A stretch of 10,532 nt of DNA. Source: DATKMG01 sp035541995 (GTDB lineage: Bacteria; Acidobacteriota; Terriglobia; Versatilivoradales; Versatilivoraceae). Of this stretch, positions 1 to 6,487 are shown one piece after another. Both the position numbers and the translations under genes were made by a program. Where the stretch lies: the NCBI GenBank assembly GCA_035541995.1, contig DATKMG010000267.1, positions 1 through 10,532 of the forward strand, written 5' to 3'. Below the pieces are notes generated by a model that did no database searches, was not told the origin of the DNA, and saw nothing but the letters and a program-made list of their open reading frames with translations. Within the stretch, counting starts at the first letter, position 1, and each line of letters begins with the position of its first letter.

Positions 1-82
1 CCTGCCCCTCAAGGAGTCTGCGGCTCTGGAACGAGGGGACAACTCCATTGTCGCAGAGAGAAGCCCAGAGTGTTCGCCGCTT

Positions 83-334
83 TCAACATCCGTATTTATG
101 CCCTTTTTCAGGCGTTTCGCGACAGAAACTAGCTAGTTTCCAATGGACAAAGTTCTCGATGTCCATTCGCAGCACTTCGTGCGCGAACTCAAACGCATTC
201 GGTCGCGGGTTCAGCCCGCGCCTACGGCGATCTTGGATGATGGTGCGCGGGCTATCGCCGACGATGGCATAGCCGCGAGCTTGCAGTGCCAGCAGGAGCA
301 TGGTCTTCCCTCCGTCGGGGCCGCCTGTGATCAC
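83..334 (-). pseudogene. Truncated AAA_28-type P-loop ATPase
   Basis: The N-terminal part resembles small P-loop proteins of the AAA_28 type, nucleotide-binding proteins of unclear substrate. The sequence shows a beta strand followed by a Walker A motif, GGPDGGKT (residues 4-11, fitting GxxxxGKT). The family-like run ARGYAIVGDSPRTIIQD follows, then a FAHEVLRMDIENF helix. The product stops at 83 residues; I recall the family as roughly twice that length, and the last 20 or so residues do not look like it. No Walker B or other later motif appears in the remaining bases to the window edge. The start drawn is a GTG; the frame stays open upstream to a TAG at 377-379 with no ATG. This TAG lies inside the GTTAGGC end of the attC-like element. 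It is most likely a decayed or truncated cassette gene. The family call is fair; loss of function is inferred from length. Confidence 0.45.
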
Positions 335-374
335 TATTCGCGACAGGCTGACGTGCCTTGCCGGTGTTTGCGCT

Positions 375-433
375 GCCTAACAAGGACTTGAAGTATCTGA
401 ATGGCGGCAGTCTAAGCCAACTCATAGTTCAGC
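375..433 (-). other. attC-like 59-nt recombination site (putative)
   Basis: Read on the minus strand, the element begins with GCTGAAC and ends with GTTAGGC, a perfect match to the integron core GTTRRRY. The two arms can pair: GCTGAACTATGAGTTG at the 5' side lines up with GCCTAACAAGGACTTG (the complement of the 3' side), with 11 of 16 positions identical. The matches are grouped as an outer R-like box (GC..AAC), a 3-nt unpaired spacer and an inner L-like box (GA.TTG). It overlaps the 3' end of the DUF3224 gene and is followed at once by the next leftward gene, as an integron cassette boundary would be. The 5' box departs from RYYYAAC at one position. Chance or decay are real alternatives. Confidence 0.35.
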
Positions 434-810
434 TTTAGAGGATGCTCAGTGCCGTGCCCAACAGCCGACGTGCCCTCACCGCACAGGCTCCGAAGCTCTC
501 CCGTGCCGGAGCCAGGGATGACGAAATAAGCCTCCTTTGCCACTCCGTTCTCGAATACTCCAGTGCGTTGGAGTACGAAGCTGCCCGCTTTCCCTGCAAC
601 GCGCCCGACGACCCGCTCGAGGCCGACGAAGGTGGCCGAGCCGTCGCTGCGGTACATCATCAAGTATTCGACATGCCCCTCGCCCGCAATATCGCCGGTG
701 AACGTCCTTGTGACGGCGGCCCGAGTCAGCTTTGGCAGGTCCTGGCCCTCACTATAAGGCTTCTCATCCCAGCTCTTGATAGTGAATCGGGAGTTCGCAA
801 CGTTCTTCAT
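412..810 (-). CDS. DUF3224-family protein
   Basis: A 132-residue protein resembling the DUF3224 family, small beta-rich barrel-like proteins of unknown biochemical role. It opens with MKNVANSRFTIKSWDEKPY and continues with alternating short strands. The run GDIAGEGHVEYLMMYRSDGS (about residues 41-60) and a following VGLERVVGRVAGKAGSFVLQ segment are typical of the family, and the end is G-rich (IPGSGTGELRSLCGEG). No signal peptide or membrane segment is visible, so it is probably cytosolic. The start at 810 is chosen because GAGGTGG lies 4 nt upstream; the frame is open 13 codons further, but without a comparable ribosome site. It lies about 80 nt downstream of the DinB gene on the same strand, and its 3' end overlaps the attC-like element. 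DUF3224 is a confident family impression; function is unknown. Confidence 0.75.
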   Translation of the reverse strand: MKNVANSRFTIKSWDEKPYSEGQDLPKLTRAAVTRTFTGDIAGEGHVEYLMMYRSDGSATFVGLERVVGRVAGKAGSFVLQRTGVFENGVAKEAYFVIPGSGTGELRSLCGEGTSAVGHGTEHPLKLNYELA

Positions 811-889
811 GTTTCCACCTCGATCCGGTGATCGCAAACAGGATGTCAAGGGGCGCTATAGTGTGCAGGCGACCTGTTCAGCTAGAGGT

Positions 890-1507
890 TTATTCCCAAC
901 CTTTCTTCAACATTAGCTCTTCTATTCTGTATGCGTGAAGCATCTCGTGCATTAATAGCTGCCTGAACATTATCAATACTGAGTAATGACTGTACTCTTC
1001 ATGCTCCGCCGTCCGTTGCCAATCTTCTACAGATAGCTCTTTCAAATGCTTAACGAGGCGCGCCCGTTCTCGCACATACTGGTCAAGTGCTTCGTCTAAA
1101 TCAATGTTTAGTAGTGAGCCAGCTTCCTCCTCTGGAGATGGAAGCATAGACCTGATGTAAGGGGATGGATCAGAGAGCATCAGCTCTAGGCGTGAGAGGT
1201 AAGCTGTGTCCGCGGTAGATATGTGGCAAGCATGTTCGTGAGCGGACCATTTGTTGGGGCTGGGGCGACGCTTCAGATTCTGTGGCGGCACCTCGCGAAC
1301 AAGGCTAATAATAATATCAGGAGCGCCCTCTAAAGTAGCTATCAAGGTTTGCGTATTATTCATAATCTCCTCCGAGTTTCGTGATGCCGGTAAGCCGCCT
1401 AACAGTAAAGCTAACCGGCGCTCCCAAAGTGCCCCATATCTTTTCAAATCGATCAACACCGCGGTCTTTTGCCCTTGAGAGTCCACAATAAATTGAACAC
1501 CATTCAT
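890..1507 (-). CDS. Antitoxin-like N-terminus fused to DinB-family protein
   Basis: A 205-residue product with two parts in one frame. Residues 1-30 (MNGVQFIVDSQGQKTAVLID and LKRYGALWE) resemble small type II antitoxins that pair with RelE/ParE-type toxins. Residues 49-205 form a DinB/YfiT-like four-helix bundle: WSAHEHACHI near residues 87-96 and MHEMLHAYRIEEL near 186-198 supply His95, His187 and His191, the expected metal triad. DinB-family proteins are metal-dependent enzymes, some of them thiol transferases; the substrate here cannot be told. The ATG at 1507 has AAGGAG upstream at good spacing. A second ATG at 1363 begins the DinB part exactly and has GGAGGAG 3 nt upstream, so a 157-residue DinB protein (890-1363) may be made separately. 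No toxin gene is adjacent. The DinB call is firm; the antitoxin resemblance is moderate. Confidence 0.75.
   Translation of the reverse strand: MNGVQFIVDSQGQKTAVLIDLKRYGALWERRLALLLGGLPASRNSEEIMNNTQTLIATLEGAPDIIISLVREVPPQNLKRRPSPNKWSAHEHACHISTADTAYLSRLELMLSDPSPYIRSMLPSPEEEAGSLLNIDLDEALDQYVRERARLVKHLKELSVEDWQRTAEHEEYSHYSVLIMFRQLLMHEMLHAYRIEELMLKKGWE
1364..1375 (-). promoter_or_regulatory. Strong internal ribosome binding site for DinB start at 1363
   Basis: On the minus strand GGAGGAG followed by ATT precedes the in-frame ATG at 1363-1361, which begins MNNTQTLIATLEG. This is the natural N-terminus of a DinB domain. The quality of this site suggests that the DinB part was, or still is, an independent gene inside the longer frame. 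Confidence 0.5.
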
Positions 1508-1528
1508 TTCATGTACTCCTTTTTCCCC

Positions 1529-1534
1529 ATTATA
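1529..1534 (-). promoter_or_regulatory. Putative promoter -10 (TATAAT) for the leftward DinB gene
   Basis: The minus strand carries TGCTATAATGGGG, a perfect -10 hexamer with the TGn extension. The -35 region around 1552-1558 is poor, which an extended -10 can compensate. Transcription would begin near 1522, leaving a leader of about 15 nt that just contains AAGGAG before the ATG at 1507. It is placed to drive the leftward genes as a unit. Confidence 0.5.
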
Positions 1535-1558
1535 GCATTGGAGGTCCATTTGATCTTT

Positions 1559-1570
1559 CCAGCGCGCTGG
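1559..1570. promoter_or_regulatory. Perfect 12-bp palindrome, possible operator
   Basis: CCAGCGCGCTGG is its own reverse complement. It lies just upstream of the -35 position of the leftward TATAAT promoter and 10 bp before the integrase remnant. Autoregulated antitoxins bind palindromes in such places, which would suit the antitoxin-like N-terminus of the first gene, but it could also be a leftover of the integrase control region. No second copy was noticed. Confidence 0.3.
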
Positions 1571-1580
1571 TTCGGGGTCG

Positions 1581-1862
1581 GTGGAGGAGGTCCGACAGGT
1601 GCTCCGTCTTCACCACTATTCCATCCACACCGAGCGCTCCTATGTGGACTGGATCGTCCGCTTTGCTCATTCTCACAAGACGCACTGCCGGGAGGATTTG
1701 CTCCCTCCCGAACTCAAAATCGAAGCCTACCTCACCCATCTGGCCGTAAACAGAAATGTCGCACCCTCCACCCAGAACTAGGCTATGAATGCTCTTATCT
1801 TTCTCTACAAGAGAGTCCTGAATCTGTCCATGGATGGATCCATCAATGCCATTCGTGGCGAA
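1581..1862 (+). pseudogene. Integron-type tyrosine recombinase remnant (N-terminal domain)
   Basis: The translation matches the N-terminal SAM-like DNA-binding domain of integron integrases. VRQVLRLHHYSIHTERSYVD corresponds to the usual LRxxHYSxRTExxYVDWI, and KIEAYLTHLAVNRNVAPSTQ to the usual FLxHLAVxxxVxxSTQ. At 1779-1781 a TAG falls where the family reads CAG (STQN then stop, then AMNALIFLYKRVLNLSMDGS in the same frame), so the gene carries a nonsense mutation. Homology fades near 1855 and a TGA follows at about 1866. The catalytic domain (R, HxxR, Y) is absent; the bases to 2060 show at most a blurred, frameshifted echo of it. The start is drawn at GTG 1581, though the true N-terminus may lie slightly upstream. 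It cannot encode an active recombinase. The family identification is strong. Confidence 0.8.
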
Positions 1863-2060
1863 CCAAGAGGCACTTGACCAGGATCAATCCACGGCCCGGC
1901 CAACGACTCCCTCCTCACCCGAGAGGATTGTATGTCGAAAGCATCGTCGGGCCCCGCACTCCAAAGCGCTACTTCCTGCGGTCGCCTGGGAAATGTCCAA
2001 ATTCCGGGTCCTCTTCCAAGGTGCGAACTCATAGGGAACTCCGGGGATATCGTGGCCCAA

Positions 2061-2696
2061 TCAATGTAAGGTCTGGAGATAATGACCGGAAATGCTGTCG
2101 ACAAAGACTGAGTAGTTGCTGGAACCAATGGACTCTCCCCAGATTACGCGCCAGGCCGGGGTCGGAAATCGCCCAGTAAATTCCAGCATGAATTGAACTG
2201 GCAAGTCGGGGTGCTTTTTCAGGTAGGGGGCGCTCTCCTTGACTGCCGCTTGGTAAGCTTGGTCGGAGTCCACTTTCAGCATCTGATAAATGAATGGGCG
2301 CGACTGCCCAGTCGGCCCGGACCACGGTTCATCTCGACCCGCCATAGCGCCCTCTCGAATGATCCCCGGCAAGTTGACGACAGAAAAGGTATAGGTAAGC
2401 GCCTTCCTGAGCTGAGCTGAGACAAAAGTGGCTTTCCAAGCAACGCACTTGCCTCCAATGCACGGAATGTCCCTTAAATTCAAATTGGCAACCTGTACAG
2501 GTTGTGCATCTGCAGACCAAGTCTTGGCCAAAATATACATCCTCTGAAAGGCAAAGCGGGCGGTCACGGGCTGAGGTGGAGCGCTCGGCTGCGGCTTGTC
2601 AGACTTTCGTTCAGACGGCCCGGTGCACGTGGCTATTCCGAAAAGCAGGACTCCGAGAGGAAGGTAAATGATAATTCGTTGGCAGTAAGATATCAT
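2061..2696 (-). CDS. Predicted lipoprotein of unknown function
   Basis: A 211-residue exported protein. Starting at the ATG at 2696, residues 1-23 form a lipoprotein signal peptide (MISYCQRIII, then YLPLGVLLFG) ending in a lipobox-like IATC, with Cys24 as the lipidation site; Thr at -1 is slightly atypical. A proline-rich linker (about residues 32-41) leads to a mixed alpha/beta body. DIPCIGGKC (about 75-83) holds two cysteines that could form a disulfide. The end, PAWRVIWGES, then SNYSVFVDSISGHYLQTLH, resembles the strand-turn-strand of PepSY-like domains, in which a residue before the final strand contacts ligand. The frame is open about 65 codons further upstream, but this start alone gives a clean signal peptide; its ribosome site (AGGGAC) is weak. 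It is divergent from ccmE. No function is recognised. Confidence 0.65.
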   Translation of the reverse strand: MISYCQRIIIYLPLGVLLFGIATCTGPSERKSDKPQPSAPPQPVTARFAFQRMYILAKTWSADAQPVQVANLNLRDIPCIGGKCVAWKATFVSAQLRKALTYTFSVVNLPGIIREGAMAGRDEPWSGPTGQSRPFIYQMLKVDSDQAYQAAVKESAPYLKKHPDLPVQFMLEFTGRFPTPAWRVIWGESIGSSNYSVFVDSISGHYLQTLH

Positions 2697-2846
2697 GTCC
2701 CTATTGTAGCCCAATCCAGAGAGAAGACCACACGCTCCAAATGCTGAAAGACATGGGAATTTGAAGGTTAAGGAACTGCACAATACCTGCCAGGCGACCA
2801 AGTAGTCCTGCCTGCCCATTCCGCCTTGCCTCTCAATCTCTTTCCT

Positions 2847-2874
2847 TTGTGAATTGCGGAAGGAGTGATAGAAT
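2847..2874 (+). promoter_or_regulatory. Putative promoter of the ccm operon
   Basis: TTGTGA (2847-2852) is separated by 16 bp from TAGAAT (2869-2874), which is preceded by TGA, so this is an extended -10 arrangement. Predicted transcription start is near 2881, giving a leader of about 70 nt before ccmE at 2954. It is the best sigma70-like match seen in the 257-bp gap between the divergent lipoprotein gene and ccmE. That gap otherwise holds no gene I can support. Confidence 0.4.
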
Positions 2875-2953
2875 AGCATTTGCGAAACCACTGGATTTCA
2901 AACACACTTAATGCCCCTTCTGTAACTAAAATTGAGGCTGGAGTCAATGCCCT

Positions 2954-3367
2954 ATGGACAGACGTAAATTGAAGTTTCTTATAGGTTCCCTCGTCATTGT
3001 GGTTGCTGTGGCGTGGTTGGGGTTCAGCAGTTTTAACGAGAGCCTTGCCTACTATAAAACGGTGGATGAGCTGAAAGCCATGAATGAGGCTGCATACGGA
3101 AAGCGTTTGCGTGTGGCAGGCACGGTAGTCCCGGGCAGCATTCAGCGAAGCGCCACAGTTGTCAGTTTCAACTTGGAACAAAACGGGCAGATCCTCCCAG
3201 TCCGCTATACAGGGAAGGACATTCTTCCAGACACCTTCAAGAACGGTTCACAAGCTCTCGCCGAGGGTCATTTGGTCCGGGGCGGTCCATTCGAAGCGAC
3301 GAAGATCCAGGCCAAGTGCGCATCTAAATACGAAGCGCAGTATGCCAAGACTCCTGACAAGAAGTAG
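2954..3367 (+). CDS. ccmE: CcmE heme chaperone, CxxxY variant
   Basis: CcmE is the membrane-anchored periplasmic heme chaperone: it receives heme from CcmC/CcmD, binds it covalently, and passes it to the CcmF/CcmH ligase. This 137-residue protein has the usual layout: short positive N-terminus (MDRRKLK), one membrane span (about 8-24), then the OB-fold with YYKTVDELK (33-41), GKRLRVAGTVVPGSI (49-63) and the LPVRYTGKDILPDTF strand-turn (81-95). The C-terminal motif, normally AKHxxxY with a histidine bonded to heme, reads AKCASKY: Cys122 replaces the histidine and Tyr126 is kept. This CxxxY form is known from archaea and some bacteria, where cysteine binds the heme. The ATG at 2954 has GGAG 10 nt upstream. 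It is first in the operon and probably transcribed from the promoter near 2850. Confidence 0.93.
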   Translation: MDRRKLKFLIGSLVIVVAVAWLGFSSFNESLAYYKTVDELKAMNEAAYGKRLRVAGTVVPGSIQRSATVVSFNLEQNGQILPVRYTGKDILPDTFKNGSQALAEGHLVRGGPFEATKIQAKCASKYEAQYAKTPDKK

Positions 3368-3487
3368 TCCTTCTGCAGAACGACGGGGTTGGGATGTTTG
3401 AAGAGCAGGTGGAGAATAGCTTTTTCTTTCTTCGTCAGTGACTAATACTCTTCAGCCCTTTAATATAGATCAAGAGGATTGAAACCG

Positions 3488-5539
3488 ATGCAAAACCTTG
3501 CTGTCGATATAGGCCAATTCGCCTTACTTTTTGCATTCTGTTTATCAGCGTACGCCATTGTTGCCGGCTTTCTCGGGGGGAAGCTAGCTCATCGCCGTCT
3601 GGCGGAAACTGGAGAACGTGCGGTTCTAATCACTTGTGGTCTGGTGACTCTGGCTGTGTTCTGTGTCTGGTACAACCTGCTGACTAACAATTACGGTCTT
3701 CAGTATGTGGCATCTACGAGTAACCGGGCTATGCCCTGGTATTACAAATTCGGGGCTTTATGGGGAGGGCAAGAAGGATCCTTATTGTTTTGGTGCTGGC
3801 TTTTGAGCATCTACTCCGCCTCTGCCATCTTCATCCACCGGAACCGAAATAGGAATCTGATGCCCTATGTCGTCAGTGTTATCTCCGTGGTCACCACTTT
3901 CTTCCTGACAGTGAACAATTTTGTCGCCAATCCCTTCGATCTGGTAGGTGTTGTGCGGTCGGGTGCCGCCGCCGTGCCGTTCACTCCGATGGATGGTCGT
4001 GGACTCAATCCCTTGCTTCAATATTGGGCGATGGTAATTCACCCACCTATCTTGTACCTAGGCTATGTTGGATTCACGATTCCCTTTGCATTCGCCATGG
4101 CGGCTCTCATTACCCGGGATCTGGACGAAGAATGGATTCGGACCACACGACGATGGATGATGGTTCCCTGGATGCTCTTAGGAACGGGAATTCTGCTGGG
4201 GGCCAAATGGGCTTATGTGGTCCTGGGATGGGGGGGCTACTGGGGCTGGGACCCGGTTGAAAACGCTTCATTGATGCCATGGCTGACTGGGACTGCCTTC
4301 CTTCATTCCGTAATGATGCAAGAACGCAAGGGCATGATGAAGGTCTGGAATGTAGTGCTCATTCTCTCGAGCTTCCTACTCTGTATATTCGGGACTTTCC
4401 TGACTCGCAGTGGGGTGGTCTCTTCTGTTCATGCCTTTGCCCAGTCGGCCATCGGCCCATATTTTGCCGGATTCATCTTCATCTTGCTGGGACTCTGTTG
4501 CTACTTCATCGTGACTCGTCTGGACGACTTGAAGAGCGAGAACCGGCTGGAGTCGGTAGTGTCGCGCGAAAGCAGTTTCCTCTTCAATAATCTTGTCCTG
4601 TTGGCTGCCATGTTTGCCGTTCTTTGGGGGACTATCTTTCCGGTCCTCTCTGAAGCACTGCAAGGTGAAAAGCGAAGCGTCAGTGCTCCGTTTTTTAACA
4701 AGGTCAATATTCCATTGGGGCTGTTTCTCCTTTTCCTGACGGGAGTTGGACCGTTATTGGCTTGGAGGAACACTTCCCTTCGCAGCCTGAGGAAAAACTT
4801 CACGATTCCTGTAATTGTCTCGCTCCTAACAGGCGCCATTTTGCTCGGGTTTGGAATGAGACACTTTTACTCTCTGGTTTCTCTGGTGCTCTCAGTCTTC
4901 GTGACCTGCACCATCCTGATGGAGTTCCACCGTGGGGCATTGGCCCGTAAGCGGCAAGGGGATAATTACTTGGAGGCGCTATGGATCTTGACGTTTCGTA
5001 ACACCCGGCGTTACGGAGGTTACATTGTCCACCTGGGAATCGTCTTCCTTTTTGTGGGGTTTGCTGGAGCCGGGTTCAACCGGGAGACCCAGCAGGAGAT
5101 GGTGCCAGGCGATACCCTTACCATCGGACATTACGCAATCACTCTCGAACGGGTCAAGACTTCGAACAATGCCAACTACGAGTCTGCGGTTGGGGTCTTC
5201 GGTGTCTACAAGGATGGAAACCGAGCGGCCACCCTGTATCCTGAGCGACGATTCTATCCCGCCAGCGAGCAGCCAACCACGGAAGTCGCGCTTAAGTCGA
5301 ATCTGAAGGAAGATCTGTATCTCGTATTAGCGGGATTCAGCGATGACAATTCAAAGGCCATTGTCCATGCTTTTGTGAATCCCCTGGTGACGTGGGTGTG
5401 GTTGGGCGGAGCATTTTGCTTTGGTGGAACCGTTATTTGCCTGATCCCCAGCAAGCACACCCGCACAGCCGAAAGGGTGTTGATCAGGCCTGAGGTTCAG
5501 GAGTATGCAAAGTCTGAGAATGTCGGAGCAAAAGGCTAA
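3488..5539 (+). CDS. ccmF: CcmF heme lyase subunit
   Basis: CcmF is the polytopic membrane core of the cytochrome c heme lyase, taking heme from holo-CcmE and joining it to CxxCH motifs of apocytochromes. The 683-residue protein is close to usual size and rich in membrane spans. It carries the heme-handling WWD motif, WGGYWGWDPVEN (about 248-259), and the four conserved histidines: HPPILYLGYVG (His185), FLHSVMM (His273), SSVHAFAQS (His315) and IVHLGIVF (His515). The segment between about 530 and 630 is a soluble periplasmic domain before the final span. The start is set at ATG 3488, with AGAGGA 9 nt upstream; a TTG three codons earlier is too close to that site. It follows ccmE after about 120 bp. 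A Cys122-type CcmE is its expected heme donor here. Confidence 0.95.
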   Translation: MQNLAVDIGQFALLFAFCLSAYAIVAGFLGGKLAHRRLAETGERAVLITCGLVTLAVFCVWYNLLTNNYGLQYVASTSNRAMPWYYKFGALWGGQEGSLLFWCWLLSIYSASAIFIHRNRNRNLMPYVVSVISVVTTFFLTVNNFVANPFDLVGVVRSGAAAVPFTPMDGRGLNPLLQYWAMVIHPPILYLGYVGFTIPFAFAMAALITRDLDEEWIRTTRRWMMVPWMLLGTGILLGAKWAYVVLGWGGYWGWDPVENASLMPWLTGTAFLHSVMMQERKGMMKVWNVVLILSSFLLCIFGTFLTRSGVVSSVHAFAQSAIGPYFAGFIFILLGLCCYFIVTRLDDLKSENRLESVVSRESSFLFNNLVLLAAMFAVLWGTIFPVLSEALQGEKRSVSAPFFNKVNIPLGLFLLFLTGVGPLLAWRNTSLRSLRKNFTIPVIVSLLTGAILLGFGMRHFYSLVSLVLSVFVTCTILMEFHRGALARKRQGDNYLEALWILTFRNTRRYGGYIVHLGIVFLFVGFAGAGFNRETQQEMVPGDTLTIGHYAITLERVKTSNNANYESAVGVFGVYKDGNRAATLYPERRFYPASEQPTTEVALKSNLKEDLYLVLAGFSDDNSKAIVHAFVNPLVTWVWLGGAFCFGGTVICLIPSKHTRTAERVLIRPEVQEYAKSENVGAKG

Positions 5540-5585
5540 AGCCCAGATGATGAAGCAGAAAAGTGAGAGGAACCAGGAACAAGTG

Positions 5586-6098
5586 ATGTCAGCTTCCTGG
5601 TTTGGTTGCTTGCAGACGCATGTCATGCGTCTTCTCATATTTGCAGTATTAGCGTCTGTTGCTGCCATGAGCATTGACGGGTCGGCACAGATCGTTAGTC
5701 CTGAAGTTATGAAGATCTCGGAACGGTTTGTATGTCAATGCGGCTGCAGTGAGCAACTCTCAGTTTGTGCCATGTTGAATTGTGGTTCAGCGACACCTTT
5801 GCGAGCTGAAATAGCGGAGTTGCTGAAGCAGGGGAAGACCGAAAAGGAAATCACAAGTATTTTCGTGGCCAAGTACGGGAAAGTTATTCTGGCCGCACCA
5901 ACTACGCAGGGATTTGATTTGACCGCATGGACCCTACCCTTCGTAATGTTTGTGCTGGGGCTGGCGCTTATTTATTACCTGATCAGGCTTTGGGCAAGGC
6001 CGAGAGCGGTACCTGCCGTGGAGAGCGGAAGCATGGCGGAGGTTCCGCAAGACTATCAACAGCGAATCGAAAGTGAGTTGAAGAATCTCGACCTGTGA
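5586..6098 (+). CDS. ccmH: CcmH-like thiol-redox protein with atypical cysteine cluster
   Basis: CcmH keeps the apocytochrome CxxCH cysteines reduced and works with CcmF. The 170-residue product has a signal or anchor segment (about 14-28), a periplasmic helical domain, and a C-terminal span (LTAWTLPFVMFVLGLALIYY, about 113-132). The fold signature is clear: VSPEVMKISERF before the redox site, then AEIAELLKQGKTEKEI and VAKYGKVILAAPTTQG, as in the usual EI..F.v.RYG..vl..P. The redox motif is not LRCxxCQ but VCQCGCSEQLSVCAMLNC, with five cysteines (50, 52, 54, 61, 66). The ATG at 5586 is preferred because AGGA lies 9 nt upstream and it gives a compact signal segment. In-frame ATGs at 5505 and 5520 would overlap ccmF and have poor ribosome sites; a Met at 5625 is also possible. 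The family is confident; the redox chemistry of the cluster is open. Confidence 0.85.
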   Translation: MSASWFGCLQTHVMRLLIFAVLASVAAMSIDGSAQIVSPEVMKISERFVCQCGCSEQLSVCAMLNCGSATPLRAEIAELLKQGKTEKEITSIFVAKYGKVILAAPTTQGFDLTAWTLPFVMFVLGLALIYYLIRLWARPRAVPAVESGSMAEVPQDYQQRIESELKNLDL

Positions 6099-6114
6099 GG
6101 AGTTGGTTTTAGGC

Positions 6115-6474
6115 ATGTGGCAACCTATTCTGGTGTGCATCGCGCTCGCTTCGGCAGCACTTATCTACATTTTCTACCCCCTGGTTCTTAACCGCTCTCA
6201 AGGAATGGTCTTGGAGATTGACAGTGGAACTACCTCGTTGAAGCGGCTATTGCGCAAAAAAGAAACGGTGTACGAGAATATCAAAGACTTGGAGTTCGAG
6301 TTTAAGATGGGTAAGCTGTCCGACGAAGACTTTCAGCGCCTGCGCAACGATCTTTCCCGCGAGGCCTATGAGATTTTGGCCCGTATTGATGCAATCCAGC
6401 CGGAACCTCTCCAGAAGCACGGGCAGCCTCAAGTTGTTGCCGTCCTCAAGAGCGGCGAAAAATCTATAAGGTAG
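6115..6474 (+). CDS. Short CcmI-like membrane-anchored coiled-coil protein
   Basis: A 119-residue protein with one N-terminal span (about residues 4-25, PILVCIALASAALIYIFYPL), followed by a charged helical region: LKRLLRKKETVYENIKDLEF, then EFKMGKLSDEDFQRLRNDLS. This matches the N-terminal membrane and coiled-coil unit of CcmI/CycH proteins (the K..G.LsdeDf..lr pattern), which help present apocytochromes to CcmF/CcmH. The long TPR domain of full-length CcmI is missing, and I see no C-terminal zinc-ribbon cysteines. The position right after ccmH supports a Ccm role. The start is ATG 6115; GAGGAG lies 13 nt upstream, longer than ideal, while a TTG at 6103 is too close to it. What it binds is unknown. 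Confidence 0.7.
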   Translation: MWQPILVCIALASAALIYIFYPLVLNRSQGMVLEIDSGTTSLKRLLRKKETVYENIKDLEFEFKMGKLSDEDFQRLRNDLSREAYEILARIDAIQPEPLQKHGQPQVVAVLKSGEKSIR

Positions 6475-6487
6475 ACCGTGGAAGACG

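Noticed and set aside
442..831. Rightward open frame of 129 codons over the DUF3224 gene
   Set aside because: The opposite strand has a recognisable family and a strong ribosome site; this frame has neither.
844..849. Perfect TTGACA (minus strand) upstream of the DUF3224 gene
   Set aside because: At the correct spacing the -10 position reads GGATCG, so no promoter can be supported.
833..882. Second attC-like element between the DinB and DUF3224 genes
   Set aside because: GCTGAAC and the AACAGG/CCTGTT pairing are present, but the 3' end GTTTGCG does not fit GTTRRRY and inner boxes do not pair; too weak to annotate alone.
1805..2128. Leftward open frame of 107 codons between the lipoprotein gene and the integrase remnant
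   Set aside because: No family signal, no convincing ribosome site, and it overlaps the lipoprotein C-terminus in another frame.
3371..3380. Perfect palindrome TTCTGCAGAA between ccmE and ccmF
   Set aside because: It is short, has no T-run close behind it and no nearby promoter elements; probably chance.
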